A stretch of 64,000 nt of DNA from Spirodela intermedia (GCA_902729315.2 LR746271.1:2564001-2628000), one strand, 5' to 3'. Shown: positions 1 through 14,348, counted from the stretch's first letter. A program made the numbers and translations. Notes: generated by a model not told the origin, from the letters alone.

Positions 1-2420
1 TCTATGATGACTTTTGTCTCTCAAAGATATGATCTAAATTTTTCAAGGGAAAAAATGGCAATTTAAATTTTGTGGCTGCATAGTTCAATTGTGCTTCAAT
101 TATAGTTTGACTAGCATAATAGATTACTACGAATTTCTTGTCAACTCGTTGACCTTTGCACCAATGGCATAGTTTGAGGCATCGCACATAACTTTGAATG
201 GTAGTGACCAATCAAGTGCTCATAGAATAGGTGTTCTGGTCAATGCATGTTTAGTACACTAAAAGCCTCTAAGCATTAGGCATCTATATGAAAATCAGCA
301 TGCTTGGTTAGTAGTTGAGTTGGTGGCCTCATAATTTTGGAAAATTTCTGCATAAATTCATGGTAGAAGCCTATCTGTTCAAGGAAATATTTGATTTGCT
401 TCACTATCGAAGGTAACTTGGCTATGATATTTATTTTTCACTTTGTTCACTCCCATCTCTCACTCACTAACAATATGGCCCAAAACTATTCCTTCCCTCA
501 CCATGATTTGGTTCTTTTCTTAACTTAATATTAATTTCTTTCAATGCATCTAACAGAAACCTTTCGTAAATTTTCTGAGCATTGGTTGAAGGATTTTCTA
601 AACACTAAAAAATCATTCATGAATACTTCTAAATATTCTCCTATCATGCTAGAGAATATCTATATCATACACCTCTAAAAATTGGTAGGTGCATTACACA
701 AACTACAAGGCATTAATTTAAATACAAATGTCTTAAAAGGTAAGTAAAATTCTTCTTATTATGGTCTTCAAGGTATATAGCTATCTGATTATATGATGGG
801 TACTCATCTAGGAAGCAAAAATACTATTGTCCCACTAATGTTTCTAGAATGTAATCAATAAAGGGGAGTGAAAATTGATTTTTCTTGGTGACCATATTCA
901 GCTTCCTAAAATCTATGCAAATTCTTCATGATGTAGGCAATTTAGTCTATACTTTTTTTTCTTTTTCATTTTAATTAATAGTCATGTCATACTTTTTTGA
1001 TACAACCTAAGTGGGGCTGACCCACTAGTTGTCTGATACAATATAAATGATGTATCCATCTAACCACTTGATTTCCTTCTTCACAACTTCTTGCATATTG
1101 GGACTCAATCATCTTTACTTGGTTTGACATTTTCTTCTACATAGATGTGGTGCATAACATATGTTGGGATTTATTCGTTTCAAATTTGCCATTGTCTATC
1201 CTATTACCCCTTTGTGTTCTTTCAAAACTTTAATAATTAGTTGCTCTTATTTCTTAGCTAGATCATAGGCAATGATGATGAGCAGAGTGTCATCATCTCT
1301 AAAATATATATATCTCAATAATTCTGGTAATGGTTTGTGCCCTATGCCAAGTGGATGCTGCAAGAGGTCATATCTTTATAATTCTTATCTAGATGTGATT
1401 TAGCAGTAGTTAGAGATGTACGTATTGTGGGCATGTTAATCAGTTGGCTAGCATCCCTTCAGTTTGGTATATATATTCATCTATAACATCTATGATGTTA
1501 TATTCTACATCAGTTTTGTAGTCAAGATACTTTGTTTCTTGAAAGATAATAGTGATATTGTTTGTTTCTCATGGAAAAATCAATTATTACATCTGCACAA
1601 TTGATATTCACATTGGCCTTTACTAAAAAAGGTCATCTAAAAATAATCATCATCCAACATACCTCTCTTGATGATGGCATATCTAAGATGAGAAAATCCA
1701 CTAGAAATTTACATCTCTTAATTTTCATAATCACATCCTCTACCAATTCTTTAAGTGTTTTGCTTGATCTATACGCCAACTATAAATTACCAATGTGGGT
1801 TTCAATTCCTCTAGCTTAAATTACTCAATAGGGAGGTCAACATGAGGTTCACACTTACTCCTAAGTCAAGCAAAGCATTGTGAAGTGATATGCCTCTCAT
1901 TTCACATGTAATCAGTGGTGTGTCAGGATATCTTATTTTTCTAGGAAGATTTATTTAAATTATAGCACTTGAATTTTTTATAATTAGATATTTCTGAATT
2001 TTTGTGTGGTGTGCAAACTCTTTTAAGGAACTTAGCATAGATAGAAACATACCTTATGGCATTAGTAAGCGGAATGGTCACATGGACATTCATGAAGATC
2101 TTCATCAATTCCTCATTCCAGACAGCTCTTTTATTGGGTTATGGTTATAAAGCCTTTGGAAAAGGCATTAGAGGTTGATGATTCTCAATGTACTCTTCAA
2201 CTGTCTTGTAGTTGTCCTAAAACATTTTCTAGTTAGTATTTTCTACACTAGTATTTTCTACCATGAAAGGATTGTAATCATCGTCACTATCATACTCCTT
2301 TATCAATTCCAAAGTATGTTTCTTAGGAGGAAATCCTATCAATGACACAATCTTCTTAAAAGTGGAGTTAGCATATGGTCATTCGATGTTTTTCCACTTC
2401 AGAGAGTACTAATGGCTTTT
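1..2420 (-). mobile_element. Decayed Ty3/gypsy (Athila-like) retrotransposon polyprotein, truncated by window edge
   Basis: Read on the minus strand, the pieces appear in gag-pol order. At 2020-2120 there is a gag/spacer-like segment (ELMKIFMNVHVTIPLTNAIR). At 1830-1900 lies an aspartic protease core (ALLDLGVSVNLM). At 970-1100 is the reverse transcriptase N-terminal part (EIKWLDGYIIY, then WVSPT-stop-VVSKK). At 600-700 is the RT catalytic part (LCNAPTNF-stop-RCMI-stop, then EVFMNDFLVF). At 2-211 is the start of RNase H (MCDASNYAIGA, frameshift, KGQRVDKKFVVIYYAS). Stops replace conserved residues, the catalytic FMDD motif reads FMND, and RNase H is frameshifted, so the copy is dead. The KWLD and VFMDD context resembles the Athila lineage as I remember it. 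The rest of pol and one LTR would lie left of the window. The outer boundary near 2.4 kb is approximate because no LTR end was identified. Confidence 0.82.
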
Positions 2421-5154
2421 GTAGTTTCATGTGACGTTCTAAGATGTTAGCTGAGGGGCAAGAAATGACAAAGTGTTCACCTTCACTCTCATGTTGGTTG
2501 ACTTTTGAGTTGACACACTTTCTCTCACTTTAACTTTTTATTCACTTTTAGTTGTGTCAACACATAGGTTGAAACACTTTCTCATTTATTTTTTACTTGC
2601 CTTTAATTAGGTAGGCACATTTATCTCTCAAATTTTCTTATTTTTTAATTAAAATTTACTTTTTTTCTTGATGATTCCATTTTAATATATTTTGCTTAGA
2701 AAATATACTTTAATAATGAATAATTTATAACTTCACCTAAACATTAGAGCAAGAATAACATATTTTATTAAATAATTATGACCATTTTAAATATTAAAAT
2801 ATTAAAAATAGAAAGGTTAGTAACAATAGAAAGGTAAGATACAATCTTCATATCTAACATAGGGAAGATATCTTGTGATGCCATTTGCTGATCTCTCATA
2901 TTTTAGTTAGTGTTCCCTAAGAAGGAATAGTGAAAACTAAGGGTAGGAACCCCAATAAATGAACATAGGCTAAGAAAGGTATGGCCACTAAAAAGAGTGT
3001 TCTTCTACTAGACAGTAGCTAGTGATCTGACTAGATGAGTTAATCTAGAAAGTCTTCCCTCATTTTTCCTACTCAATAGAAACCTACTGAACTCATTAAA
3101 TAATTTAGAATAACAGTTCAAAGTTCACACTTGGTCACCAAGTATCTAAAAAAATTCATATCTCCCTATAAAAGCATAAAGACGAGGTAGTTTGGGTGGA
3201 GTAGTTCAAATGACATAAGATTGTATTATAACTTATCCAATATATACATTTGTACGTAGATTAGTATGGTTCAGAATTATAAAATCTAATTTAGTGTTCG
3301 ATTATTTATGCATGACGATGATACTGATGTTAGATTAGTGCTATTCATGAATTTCATCCTTATCGAACACCTTAGAGTGTACTGAAATAGGATTCCTTAA
3401 AGTGACAGAGCCATATGTACATTATTGATTGAAAGATAATATGCAGACAAAAAATTGCATGCCTATGTTCACAGAAAAAATTCCATCATTAGGTACCTAA
3501 AAGGCTTCCTAAGGATATATAGCTACATGTACATTATTTTTCAGAGGTTGGATGCCCTTAGAAGCTTTAACCTAATTTCTAACAATCATTACTTATATCT
3601 TGCACTATTACATCATATTTTCAATGTAGCTCTAGTTTATTTCCTTTCTATCCATAATCATTGTGCTTTGACATAAACTATTTGCTCTTTTTGATATGAT
3701 ACACAAATATGTTTGGATATGGTACTCAAAAGTCATTTTGGACCTTCAAACATTCACAGTTCACGTTTTTACATTTCCTGGCCACCTGGATCAGAAAAAC
3801 GTTCATTCTTTTTTTGAAATGATGTTCTTACACCAATATGTGGCCTTAAACTACAAGGTAATGGACCTTGTGAGCGAACCCTACAAGAATGAAAAATAAT
3901 AAGAAATACTAAGAACCCACATTTTGAGTATAAAACTGAAGTGAGATATTTTTTTCATAAACCTTGTTAAACAATATTAAAAATCCATAAGCTACACCTA
4001 CGATAGGATATTTGGAATGGATTTTGGTATCGTCAACCCTCTCCTGATGTGAGTTTTAAAGACGAGGGCATGAAGACTGCGGAGGAGACTGAACAGAGGC
4101 AGGCTGGTTCAAAGCACTCAACGTAAGATATGAAGATAGTGTGCTTCACATGGAACTGACCAAGAAGCCAGAACAGAGTTCCCAAATAGCATGTAGTCAT
4201 TACAAATACAATCATCGACAAATGTAGAGTGACATGAGACACATACCTCCAAATCCTGTAGCTCTGCTCCAAATCTCCGGAACGTTCCCTCTCTGAGACA
4301 TGCTAGAGGCTATAGGCCTACAAGAACACCACTGTAAGCTAGAGTTAGAACCTCGGTGGTTTACTCTCCCCCCAGATTAGCATACCTTCTCTGCATGAAA
4401 CCCTAGACAATTTCCGTTATAGGGGACGGCTTCAAGATCCAGAGGTATTTTTAAGTTCTTCAGAACGTCTTTGTGTACAATGCAGAACCCTGCAGGGAAA
4501 TCATCGAAGGTCATCAAGTGACAATATCCTTCTTATGATCCTTCTCAAGTCAAATTACTCTCATCATCATATGCTCCCGTCAAGCATCCTATTATATAGA
4601 TTTCAATTAGAATCAAACAGTTGAAGATGTGAGGAATGACACCCTGCAGCAGTTGAAAGCTCAAAAGAAAATAAGTTGGTTCCCAAGAGTCACCAGGACA
4701 GCTCTTCCAATACCAGTGAGGTGGGTAGCGCCATTTTGTAAAAACTTCATAAAATTTTATATTATTCTAATAATATGAACACAATTTGTTTAACTGATAA
4801 TGCAAAACAAGCACTGCGATGCTCCCAAACTACTGATTTTGGAAGTAGACAGCTACAGGTTTTAATGTCCCCTATATATTCGGTTGCACTTCCAATAAAA
4901 ACGCAAAGTTACAGACTACTAAGTGTTGAAAATTTAATTATCAAGAGCAAGGGTTACATATTTGGAAATTTGGAACATCATGCGCATTTACTTTGACATA
5001 TATTTGCAAAAGAATATGACAGTATGTTTCTAATTCAACAAACAAGCCTACTTTCCGTTCATTAATCCATTTTTTTCTATAAAAGATGCAAAACAAGTAA
5101 CTAGTTGCTGCTCACCAATGTTTCAGACGCTATTGAAAGAAGTGATAAGAAATC
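2421..5154. other. No gene recognised; AT-rich flank and 3' side of HEMERA
   Basis: Open frames here are short (at most 79 codons, 4033-4272 on the minus strand) and none resembles a known family. The first part probably still belongs to the decayed retroelement. The last few hundred bases before 5155 should include the 3' untranslated region of the minus-strand HEMERA gene; no poly(A) signal was assigned. Confidence 0.4.
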
Positions 5155-8100
5155 TTATTCTTCATCAAAGTCCATAAGAAAATCAGTTAAGTTCTCTGAA
5201 TCGTCGAGAGCATCTTCCAGAGTCATCTCATCATCCTTTTTCTCTTTGGTCTGCACAGAAATGAAAAAAGCTGGTTGCTTAAAGACTGATACTGACAAGA
5301 TATCATGGAAAACAGATAAAACGTCGCAATTTAGATTCAGCTTTCACAAATCACGATCCAGGAAATACCAATCAAACATGCAGCTTCCACAACTGTCACG
5401 ACATTGGAAGTTGAAATTGAAACATTAATTCACATTAAAGCTCAAGCATAACTGTCTCACATGAACGTAGGAGGGGACAGTTGGCCAAATTTCTACAGAC
5501 ATGGGTTTCTAGTTCGGTCTAGGTCGAGGAAATTAGCTTTCTCCGAGCCCAGGAAGGTTGCTTCATTCGAGACCCAATAGGTACTTGTCGGTGGCCCAGA
5601 CACTGATTCGGTTTTTGTTACTATTTACAGATCACATCTGGCTAGTCATTAGTCTGTTTAGATTGGATAAGTAAATAATTGAAAAAAAGTTTTATTGACC
5701 AGCATGAACAAAAATTTAAAAATATTAAGAGCTATTTACCATAGACCCATGCCTCATTTTTGAACCTGCCTATTTACTAACTGTTTGCAGAGGAGAAACT
5801 TCGTACGAACATAAACATTATTTTTACTAAAATGTCCACACACCAAGCCTTCATACAAAATGAAGAAATAAACAATTTAAGATGTAAGACCTTGGTCTTC
5901 CGAAGTTGAGGAGTACTCTTTAGGACACTCCAATTGCGTGTGATCTTCTCTTCTGCTTCATCATCTCCTTCATCTTCACTATCTTCTCCGTACTTTTTCA
6001 GTACAAGGAAGCAGAAAGACCCAATGTCAATATTTAAGCACGAATAGCGTACACATACTACTTGATTGGAAAAAAAAAACTAAATCATTAAACCTATATG
6101 ATCCAACAATTGAGAATTGAATCAACTCACATCATTCTCTCCAATATCAACAGCCCTTGCCATTGCTTCATCAATATCTGCCATCTGATTTTGCAGTTAC
6201 AGAATCATAGGTCAAAAACAGAGTATACATAGAGAAGATAGAAGCCAGGATTCAATAACAGTCACGCACGTGTTTATTTTCTGTAAGTACTTTCTGCACT
6301 GTAATCCTGAATTGATGTATTTCACATTTCAAAACAACTAAAATATTACATATGAAAAAAAGTAATCTACTTGACTAAGAAAAGTCTATGAGCATATAGG
6401 TTTCTCACCAAAAACTCCACTTCATTTTCCAGATATACAAACTTCAGAGAGAAACTAAGAAAAGTTCAAACTACTAGGAGGTCCGGGTTACTTGAAATTA
6501 TAAAATTTAGCAAATCCACACGAAAGCAAAAAGTAATCACCTCGAGTTCTTCTGTTTTTTCTCTGGCCAATATTTTATCAAGGTCCTTCCTTGATATGAT
6601 TTTTCCTTCCTGAGATTGAGAAGCTTAGTTAGAATTATGCATCTGAAGTCAAAGAGTCCTTAGTAAAAAATTAATATGTCCTCAACAGACTAATCTACAC
6701 GATTCTAATAAAAATGCAGACATGTTAGTGTCCATAATATAAAAAATGGTTTACAAATGGATTATCGCCTAATTAAAGGTTTCTTCTGTTCTGGATAAAA
6801 GGTATGCAATGGCCAAGGATTTTCTGGAAGAGCGGAAGCTGCATTTTCTCAAAGTTTCCAAAGAGTCACAAGTTTTTATGATGGGCAGAGAAATCCTGGA
6901 GGGAGTCTAAACAGCCTATATTGACATGAAGTACCCAAATAGGTCTACATTTGAAAATTCTCTTAAATGTGACAATTACAAATATGTAGGGTGCCTCCTA
7001 GCTTCCATGATTTGGAGTAACGGTTAAAATGTCTCATGCTTTCGTCTCCTATGAAATGACAGCTTGGCGCAAACCATCAGAGCAAATATTGTTGTTGGCA
7101 TTCCAGAAAAACCGGAAATCCCAAGTTTTACTTGCTGTCTCCATAACAGAAGATATGAAAAGTTTTTAAGGAATATTTAACATTCAGGAATTACGGTTCA
7201 TGCTTTTTTCATATATTAAATGCTCGAGACATCCCCTGCTCTGTTCTTGAAGTCATAGCAGAGGTCTCAAAGTGCAGAAATAGCCTAGTGTCAGAATTTT
7301 TGACAAAGGGTCTTCCCAGCAACGTTCATATTTAACATCAAGAGAACATGGAAGCGTCAACTGTTATTTTAGGAAGGGTATGATATTACAAGTCTCCAAA
7401 TCATTATTTGGGACTTTCGGAAGGACAAAATAGGATATACAAGAAAATTTCACACATCAGGACATCATAAGGAGCGTCTTTTAAAAGAAAACTTCCAATT
7501 TACCTTGGTGTGCCTACTTCCTCCCCAAAAATCACCTTCAAGAAGGCCAAAGTCCAAAACAAACCAATGCCAATAAAGGAATTATAAAATATTATAACCA
7601 AACAAAAATACAAGTCACAGAATAAAGAGTGGAATTGTATTAAAAATAAATAGGCCATCAACAACAGATTTTAATACATAAATGGAACTAATCGTGCTCC
7701 TTTTCAATCCAATATGTTGAAAAATAGGTGTTTCATTTCCCAGCTTTTAAGATGACCTCTCCCCTTTTCTGTTCCTCTATATTATACAAACTTCGATAAT
7801 TTTTTATCCTATTTACGGAAAACCTTCAAATTATCTAGTCGTTGTTAATATTGAAAAAGAAATAAGCAGAAGAGACATTAGAGTTCCAAATGAAAGGAGA
7901 AAGAGAATGGCAATCAAAACCATTTTCATATCTAGAAGACTCTTTCTCTCACTGAAAATTTCAGCATTTTGTGTACAAGTAAAATAAGGCGGAGCTTAAA
8001 CAAGAATTGTAGGATGCAAGAATTTTAGAATGTTCAAATGAAATAGCTTAAACAACAGCTAAAGCAAATGTCTAATGAAGATAAATGATACTTTTTAGAT

Positions 8101-11100
8101 ACATATAAAAATCCCAGCAAACATAGAGTCTATTAGTCAAAGTGAGCGCCAGAATATACATTAAGCAGTAAAGAGCAACCTAAAAACCATTTAATGTATC
8201 TGTATATTACGACAGAAATATTTTTCGACAGCATTTATACTGAAAAAGTGGATAAATATATATGAAATTATATTGAAATGGAGCAATAATCTTGAAGATA
8301 GAGATATATACCTCCATAAGAAAAGATAGCATGTTGGGCGTTGGCTCATGAAAATCAGGGCCTCTAAAGTCAATCACTTCATCTGGATCTTGAATGTAGT
8401 TCACGGTTGGGTAAACAGGGTCACCACCCCATACTGCGAAAAACCATGAATAAAACGTTACCAGATTCGATGTCAATATACTTTCCAGGAAGTTATGACT
8501 ATAATTTAAATATAAACTGACTCACTTATCACTAATATTACAAGATATGCTGCAACTAGGTCAACTTGGGCCCCTTTTAGCTAGTTGCATTGATCATTCA
8601 AATGTTTACAAACTCCACAAAGTAGCCAAGCAAAACGGGAAATTATTCAAATGATTTAAATAAAGAATATTAATGTTACAATTTTGGAACTGTAATCCAT
8701 GTGAAACAGGAAACATAACTAAAGCACAAATGCATCTTTTCAACTGACTTTAAGACTACCATGGGGGTTTCTGTATCCTAACAACAAGGAAATTATCTCT
8801 TAAAAAATAAAAATAAAAGAAGGCGTCGCCGTCATTTGACTGATTAATATAACTGACTGGAGAGCACCTAATGATTGTTCAATGCAACCTTTAAATCTAA
8901 CAAAGCTCACCCTGGGAAACAATCAACAATTGAGATATGATTGACAGAACTGATGCACATAATAAACCATGCCGTTCCCAATGGAAATCTAAATGCCTTT
9001 TGAAACTGAAAAGCCAGGGCACAGAAACGACCAGAAAAAAGTTGATTCTGGCATTAAGTTCTCCCCATCTTTGGAAGAATGACAGGGTCAGAGGAGAGCG
9101 ACATTGGCCGCTAGAGGGCCAAAGAAGAGGATGATAAGAGAGCAATTAAGGAAGATGAAAGAGGAATTAGGAAAAGAAAATCAGCTGCCACTAGTCAGCA
9201 ACCTATCCCATCAGCCACCAGCCCACACAAGCTACACCAATGAGGCACCTTACTGTTCACCCCCTAACTGTCCTTCACACAAAGCCCACCCCCACCCCAC
9301 CCCAAACATTAGAGGATAATAGGGCATCAGGTGTGGAGAAATGAAGGTTCAATAGAGGTCCAGTTGTTTCAAGAGTCCATGTATAAATATTTAATTGAGT
9401 CACTTACTGTTTAAACTTTTCTTCCATATTTTAAAACTATGAAAGGTCCGTTTCATGTTCTTAACCAAATCTGATGCCCCAACTGACTGAACTGGCGGTC
9501 CAATCAAATTCCAGATGGAATCAGCCCTAAAACTTCGGGAATCCATTCCCATTTTGAATAGAATGCTATAATTCCTCACAACTCACAACCTAACTAGCAA
9601 TTTTACCTTTGATAAGTAATTTTTATGAAAAAATTCAAGATAAACAGATGAAAGGTAATGGAACTCTATACTTCCACATGTTTGACATACTCTCTTTTAT
9701 TTGATCCTCTCGCATCCTCATTGCTAAAGGATCTCGCCGAACACGAAGATCTCTACCCATCATGATGCGATACTCTTCAGCTGTTTGATATTGGAACATT
9801 ATTTGGAGTTGCGTATTCTCATCTTCACCAGTCTCTTCATAGTGCTTCTGCACAGCTTCTCGTGATGTATCCCTAGTCCATGCTTTGACCCATTCCGAAT
9901 AGTAAGCCAATGGACCAATTTCCTCCAACCTTTTTTGTTCTATCTGTAGCCTAAACACATGAAACAATGCAGGTTACTACTTCAGGACACTGGTTGAACA
10001 TGAAATGAACATATATCAACATGAAAAATGAATGTAATCAATGACGCAACTAATAAAAGTGGAGATGAGAAATAAAAATCAAGTTCAAAACGGCCTATGT
10101 AAAGGGAAAATGCGAATGCATCTAGTTGCTGATATACTGATTAAACCATCAAGAAAAAGTCCAAAAATCATAGATACTTGTCTGAGTGACGCCATGAAAT
10201 TCTCAAAGGTAGAAAAGTACGGTTTCTAAGATGGAAATCACAAAGGAATCAAAGTACAGAATTGTGATAGATTTAAACTTGATTCAAATAGCTTTGTAGG
10301 GAGAGATTTCTCCCCTTGACTTCCTTTTCTTCAAAATTTTAGATAAGTAGAATTCTATGAGCCATAATTTATCAAAATTCAATTCCACAGACTCACTGTT
10401 TATACCTACCAGAAGAAACTGATGACAGGAAAAAAATACTGAAGTGTCCAAATCAAAACTTTAAAAAGTTAAAATTTGGAAGAACATAGATTTCTGTGAT
10501 ACTCATGAGAAAACAAAAGGGTTCTTGGATACTGTTTTCGTTTATTTTAAAATTGAACTTTTATACTACTCCTGAGTATTACTATGAAGACGTTTTGTGG
10601 TCTTCAAGGAACTTCAAACTGACTGGAACAATTAGCTTCTGCAAAAATGTTAAGTCGTATTGGAAGCATCCAACTGTTTGAACAGCTTGCATGAAAAAGT
10701 CAGATGCATTGTCATTATAAACGACCAAACTTTAGAGTACATAAACTATGTTGACAAAATGGTCTCACAGAATTTCTTTTTACCCTTTTCTATTTCTAGG
10801 CACATGTTTGTGATTTAGAGTAGGTAGTTAGGTATGTTTAATGTTTTGAGATTCACTACCACATAGGAGAGTCCATCTGGTCAAATGGAGCACATTTACA
10901 GATTGTATAACTTTAGATCATTTTCCGTGGGGTGTATCACCGAAACCTCATCAGTTTGTGAACATGTTTCCGGAACTTCGTGTAATTTATCAGTGGGGAT
11001 CATTATTGACTTCACTTAGAATTGTTCTCGTACAACTGCATTTTCATTATGGCGAGTTAAAGCGGGTTACAAATTACTACATCTTGGATGAAGATACAAA

Positions 11101-13357
11101 CTGTTTTCTGCATTAAGATTTGACCTTTTGGTTTCTTTTGGTTCAAAAATTTAGATAAGTGAACATTCCGATGCAAAATTTAACTTTATATTATATTTAG
11201 CCTATTGGTGTATCATCTTATAAGGTAAATATCAAAAGCCAGCCTACTTTATTATCATAAGAGAGGGATAAAAGATATCAACAGAATGAAAAAAAGAAAC
11301 AGTTGCTATATCCTTCAATCACTTTTGTCATAATCAACACATTTAAAAGACATTACAATAGAAAAGTAATGGTCGGTTCTTGAAAATTCTATTGATTTAA
11401 CATGATAACTCAGATATCATTCCTGAAACTGGATTCTTATCTATAATCTTTCTTTCAACCAAAAATCCTCTGTTTTCAGTAATGATGCTGGAAATTTGAT
11501 CTCCTAAATAGGATAATTCTAAAATCCCACTGTCCTCTTGACTATAAATAAATAAACGTTCCATTGTGTTATGTTGATGATGACAAAAATAAAAGTTTCA
11601 GATACTATATAAATTTAAATCCACCATTGCATTGTCCATTAAGATGACAGGTTCATCAAAGTGCTGTGTCCCGAAATTTAATTTTTCCTCCCTTTTTTAC
11701 TCGTTAGGACTACTTTCGTTGTCTCAATACGGTGTAATCAATCTGTGCTTAATCTCAATAGAGCCAGGTGTCTCGTACACTTTGTCACACAGAAAAAGTG
11801 ACAAAAGATTTCGCATTAAGAATCTCAGCAGTCTATGTAACCAATTAACTAGCAATCGGAAAATGAAAATATATGAAAAAGTATAAATTAAACGATTACC
11901 ATCATTTTCTCAAACTGGAGAAACAAAGTGGTATGCTTTTTTTATCGTTTTTCCATACAAATATTGGATGTCAATCATAGACGGCTGGGCAGAATCAGTA
12001 GTTGATTCATGCATTTGGTTTTTATGTTTTTTAAGATCTAGGCTGTCTTTTCGTTTCAGGGTGATCTTCAGATCATAGTTCCTACAGGCTGTTATTCCAC
12101 ATTTTTGAGGAAAAATAAGAAGTTAAGTAAAGACGATTAAAAGAATATTAATAGGAAATATGCATCATAATTTAACTACGTGTTTCAGGTTACACAATAA
12201 AGCTTTCTAAAGTTTATTTTGCAATTACCTTTCTTCTTTGAATACATTTCTCCTAGCTCTTGCAAGTGCTGTTTCTGTTAGGGTAGGATGATCCCCATAA
12301 AGCTTTATTTGCCCAGTCTCTGCCATGGCCTTGGCAAAAACCTGAAAACCAACTCCAATGTTAGAAACTGCAAAATCTGCTAGTCAATGCCCTGAAAAAA
12401 GAGCTAAAATATAAGTGGAAAAAATCGCGAATATCACAGCTTTCCAAATCAGAGGGATGTTTCCAATCAAATGAATAAACAACAATTGAGTTTTTAGTTT
12501 GAACTGAACAATGTAAACTATAGAAGGCACAAAGAACACAAAAGAACTGAAGATATACACATACAAAAAGTTACATAAATACACCAGAGTCCTCTTGCTT
12601 TATAATATTTTTATTAATGAGAACTAACCGTGTCCACATCAGGACGCCGTCTTTGCCAACGTGACCATTGCTCCTTTTCAGGTTTCCGCCAGTTCCACCA
12701 CAGTTCTTCACTTGTTCTAGGCTCTTCAATTGGCTTCTTCACAGCTGGATCAACAAAAGGATGTGGACTTCCTAGTTTTTTGTGCTGTTCATAGGTAGTG
12801 AGATTATCTTCTTTAACTTCTGTCTGATAAATTACATATTCATCAGATGGAACTACAGATTCATCAGCAACGTCCTCTGAGCTTTCCAGAAGGTTAGTAG
12901 TCAAGTCTGTAGCCTCTGTACTACCTTCGGAATTAGACTCTGTACCAGCCTCTGTGATGGCCTCTGTACAAGCTTCTGTAGATTCTGAAGCAGAAACACG
13001 CCCCTTATACTTTCTTCTGCTCCCCGGTTTCTTCCCGTAGGAAGGCCTTCCCTCAGAAACACCAACTGGTTCAGGAGCCCTGGCAGCATTCACACGATTA
13101 ACTGTGCCTTCAGGCCAGTACTCACTACCAGGTATACTAGCACGTGCACCAGACGCTGGTTCAAGCTGCCCAGAAGTTGAATCCATATACGTATAGTATG
13201 GAGGGCGTTCAACAGAAGCCGGATCGATTTTTCTATCCTCAGCTGAACATTTTATAGCAGTGGATAATCTGACAAGCCTTCTGGATGAGAATCCTTGAGG
13301 TATAATAAATCGTATCTTTCTTGATGTCAAATCATCTATAAAAGATATCTGAAGCTT
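5155..13357 (-). CDS. HMR: HEMERA / pTAC12 (PAP5), plastid RNA polymerase-associated and phytochrome signalling protein
   Basis: Eight coding exons on the minus strand: 13357-12629, 12341-12229, 9950-9691, 8433-8312, 6609-6541, 6184-6131, 5992-5891 and 5250-5155 (TAA at 5155-5157). All junctions are GT-AG and the phases close, giving 514 residues without the first exon; Arabidopsis HMR is about 527. Family blocks include YTYMDSTSGQLEPASGARAS, WWNWRKPEKEQWSRWQRRRP, YYSEWVKAW, ETGEDENTQL, RDPLAMRMREDQIKEIWGGD, VNYIQDPDE, FRGPDFHEPTPNML and the acidic end NLTDFLMDFDEE. In Arabidopsis the protein acts in plastids with the plastid-encoded RNA polymerase and in the nucleus, where its acidic C-terminal segment supports phytochrome responses and PIF turnover. 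Residues 1-40 of exon 2 (SSRRLVRLSTAIKCS) look like the end of a transit peptide. The large exon carries an extra Glu/Ser/Thr-rich stretch. The initiator exon is not securely located. Confidence 0.93.
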
Positions 13358-13571
13358 CTGCAAAAGCCAAACAGCATAATTATCATTATCAAGTTAAATA
13401 AAGATAAGAAAAAAGGATCGTCATGATTGAACAACCAAGTCCCTAGAAAAAAGAAACTGAAAAAGAAAACGTAGATGATTAGCTCTGACTGAAAGTGCCT
13501 ATCCAAACCAATATATGATAAGAGCATGGACGTCATATACTTCCATTTTTTTGAATGATTAATTGGGTACA

Positions 13572-13682
13572 ACAGATGTGGTCACTACGCTCTTAATACG
13601 GTAAATAATTTCCATTTTTAGTTCAAAAAATTTATGACTTTACAGATGTGGTCACTACGCTCTTAATACGGTAAATAATTTC
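13572..13682. repeat. 41-bp exact direct repeat, 70-bp spacing, in HEMERA intron 1
   Basis: Positions 13572-13612 and 13642-13682 are identical over 41 bp (from ACAGATGTGG to AATAATTTC). They are separated by 29 unique bases. They lie between the candidate first exon and exon 2 of HEMERA. Confidence 0.9.
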
Positions 13683-14150
13683 TATCTGTTAGCGAACTCA
13701 TCCACCATAGAAAAAATATTTTATCACCTAAACTCTGTTTGAGGTCACACATTTCGCCTTCAATCTCTCATGATGAACTTTTACTATTGATTTATGTGAA
13801 TATAACGGGCCGACCAATACTGACTTTCTTCCCTCGATGCATTATAACGACAAGAAACAAAATATATTTGATCCCCCCCGCTTTCATCTAATGCTTCCGC
13901 TTATCAGATTTAGCTTGTACAAGGAGCCATTTTGTTAAAAAAAATAATCTACGGAAATTTTGATCTCTTACAAACTCCTCAGCCCAGCACAAGAGTAGCC
14001 TAAAATGGCATCTCCTTCCCAAGGTCTTAATATAACATTCCAGTCCTCATTTTGCCGTTATTTAATGACAACAGATTTTCAGTGAGCGAACTGTTATCCT
14101 TGAGAGCATTGTAATGACAATAACAGAATATGTGTCTGCTCTCTTCTGAC

Positions 14151-14216
14151 AAACGTCAAATACTTGGTTCCCAATGCCAACCCAATTCTCGAATTTGCGA
14201 CAAGAGAATTCGACAT
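14151..14216 (-). CDS. HMR: Candidate first coding exon of HEMERA (uncertain)
   Basis: An ATG at 14216-14214 opens 22 codons beginning MSNSLVANSRIGLALGT. The stretch is Ser-rich and basic, as expected for a plastid transit peptide. It runs in phase 0 to a weak donor (TTT|GTCAGA, 14150 downward), and phase 0 is what exon 2 at 13357 requires. A better-looking donor (AA|GTATTT) in the same stretch is out of phase. This is an inference from frame and composition only. A transcript read would settle it. Confidence 0.25.
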
Positions 14217-14314
14217 GCAGTTGACATCTATGGTTGCTCAACCTCTTCTCAGAGTTTCACCAAGCTCAACAGTTGACAAAAAAAATTCTCGCTGAAGAGA
14301 AGGCGTATTTACAC

Positions 14315-14348
<34 letters not shown>

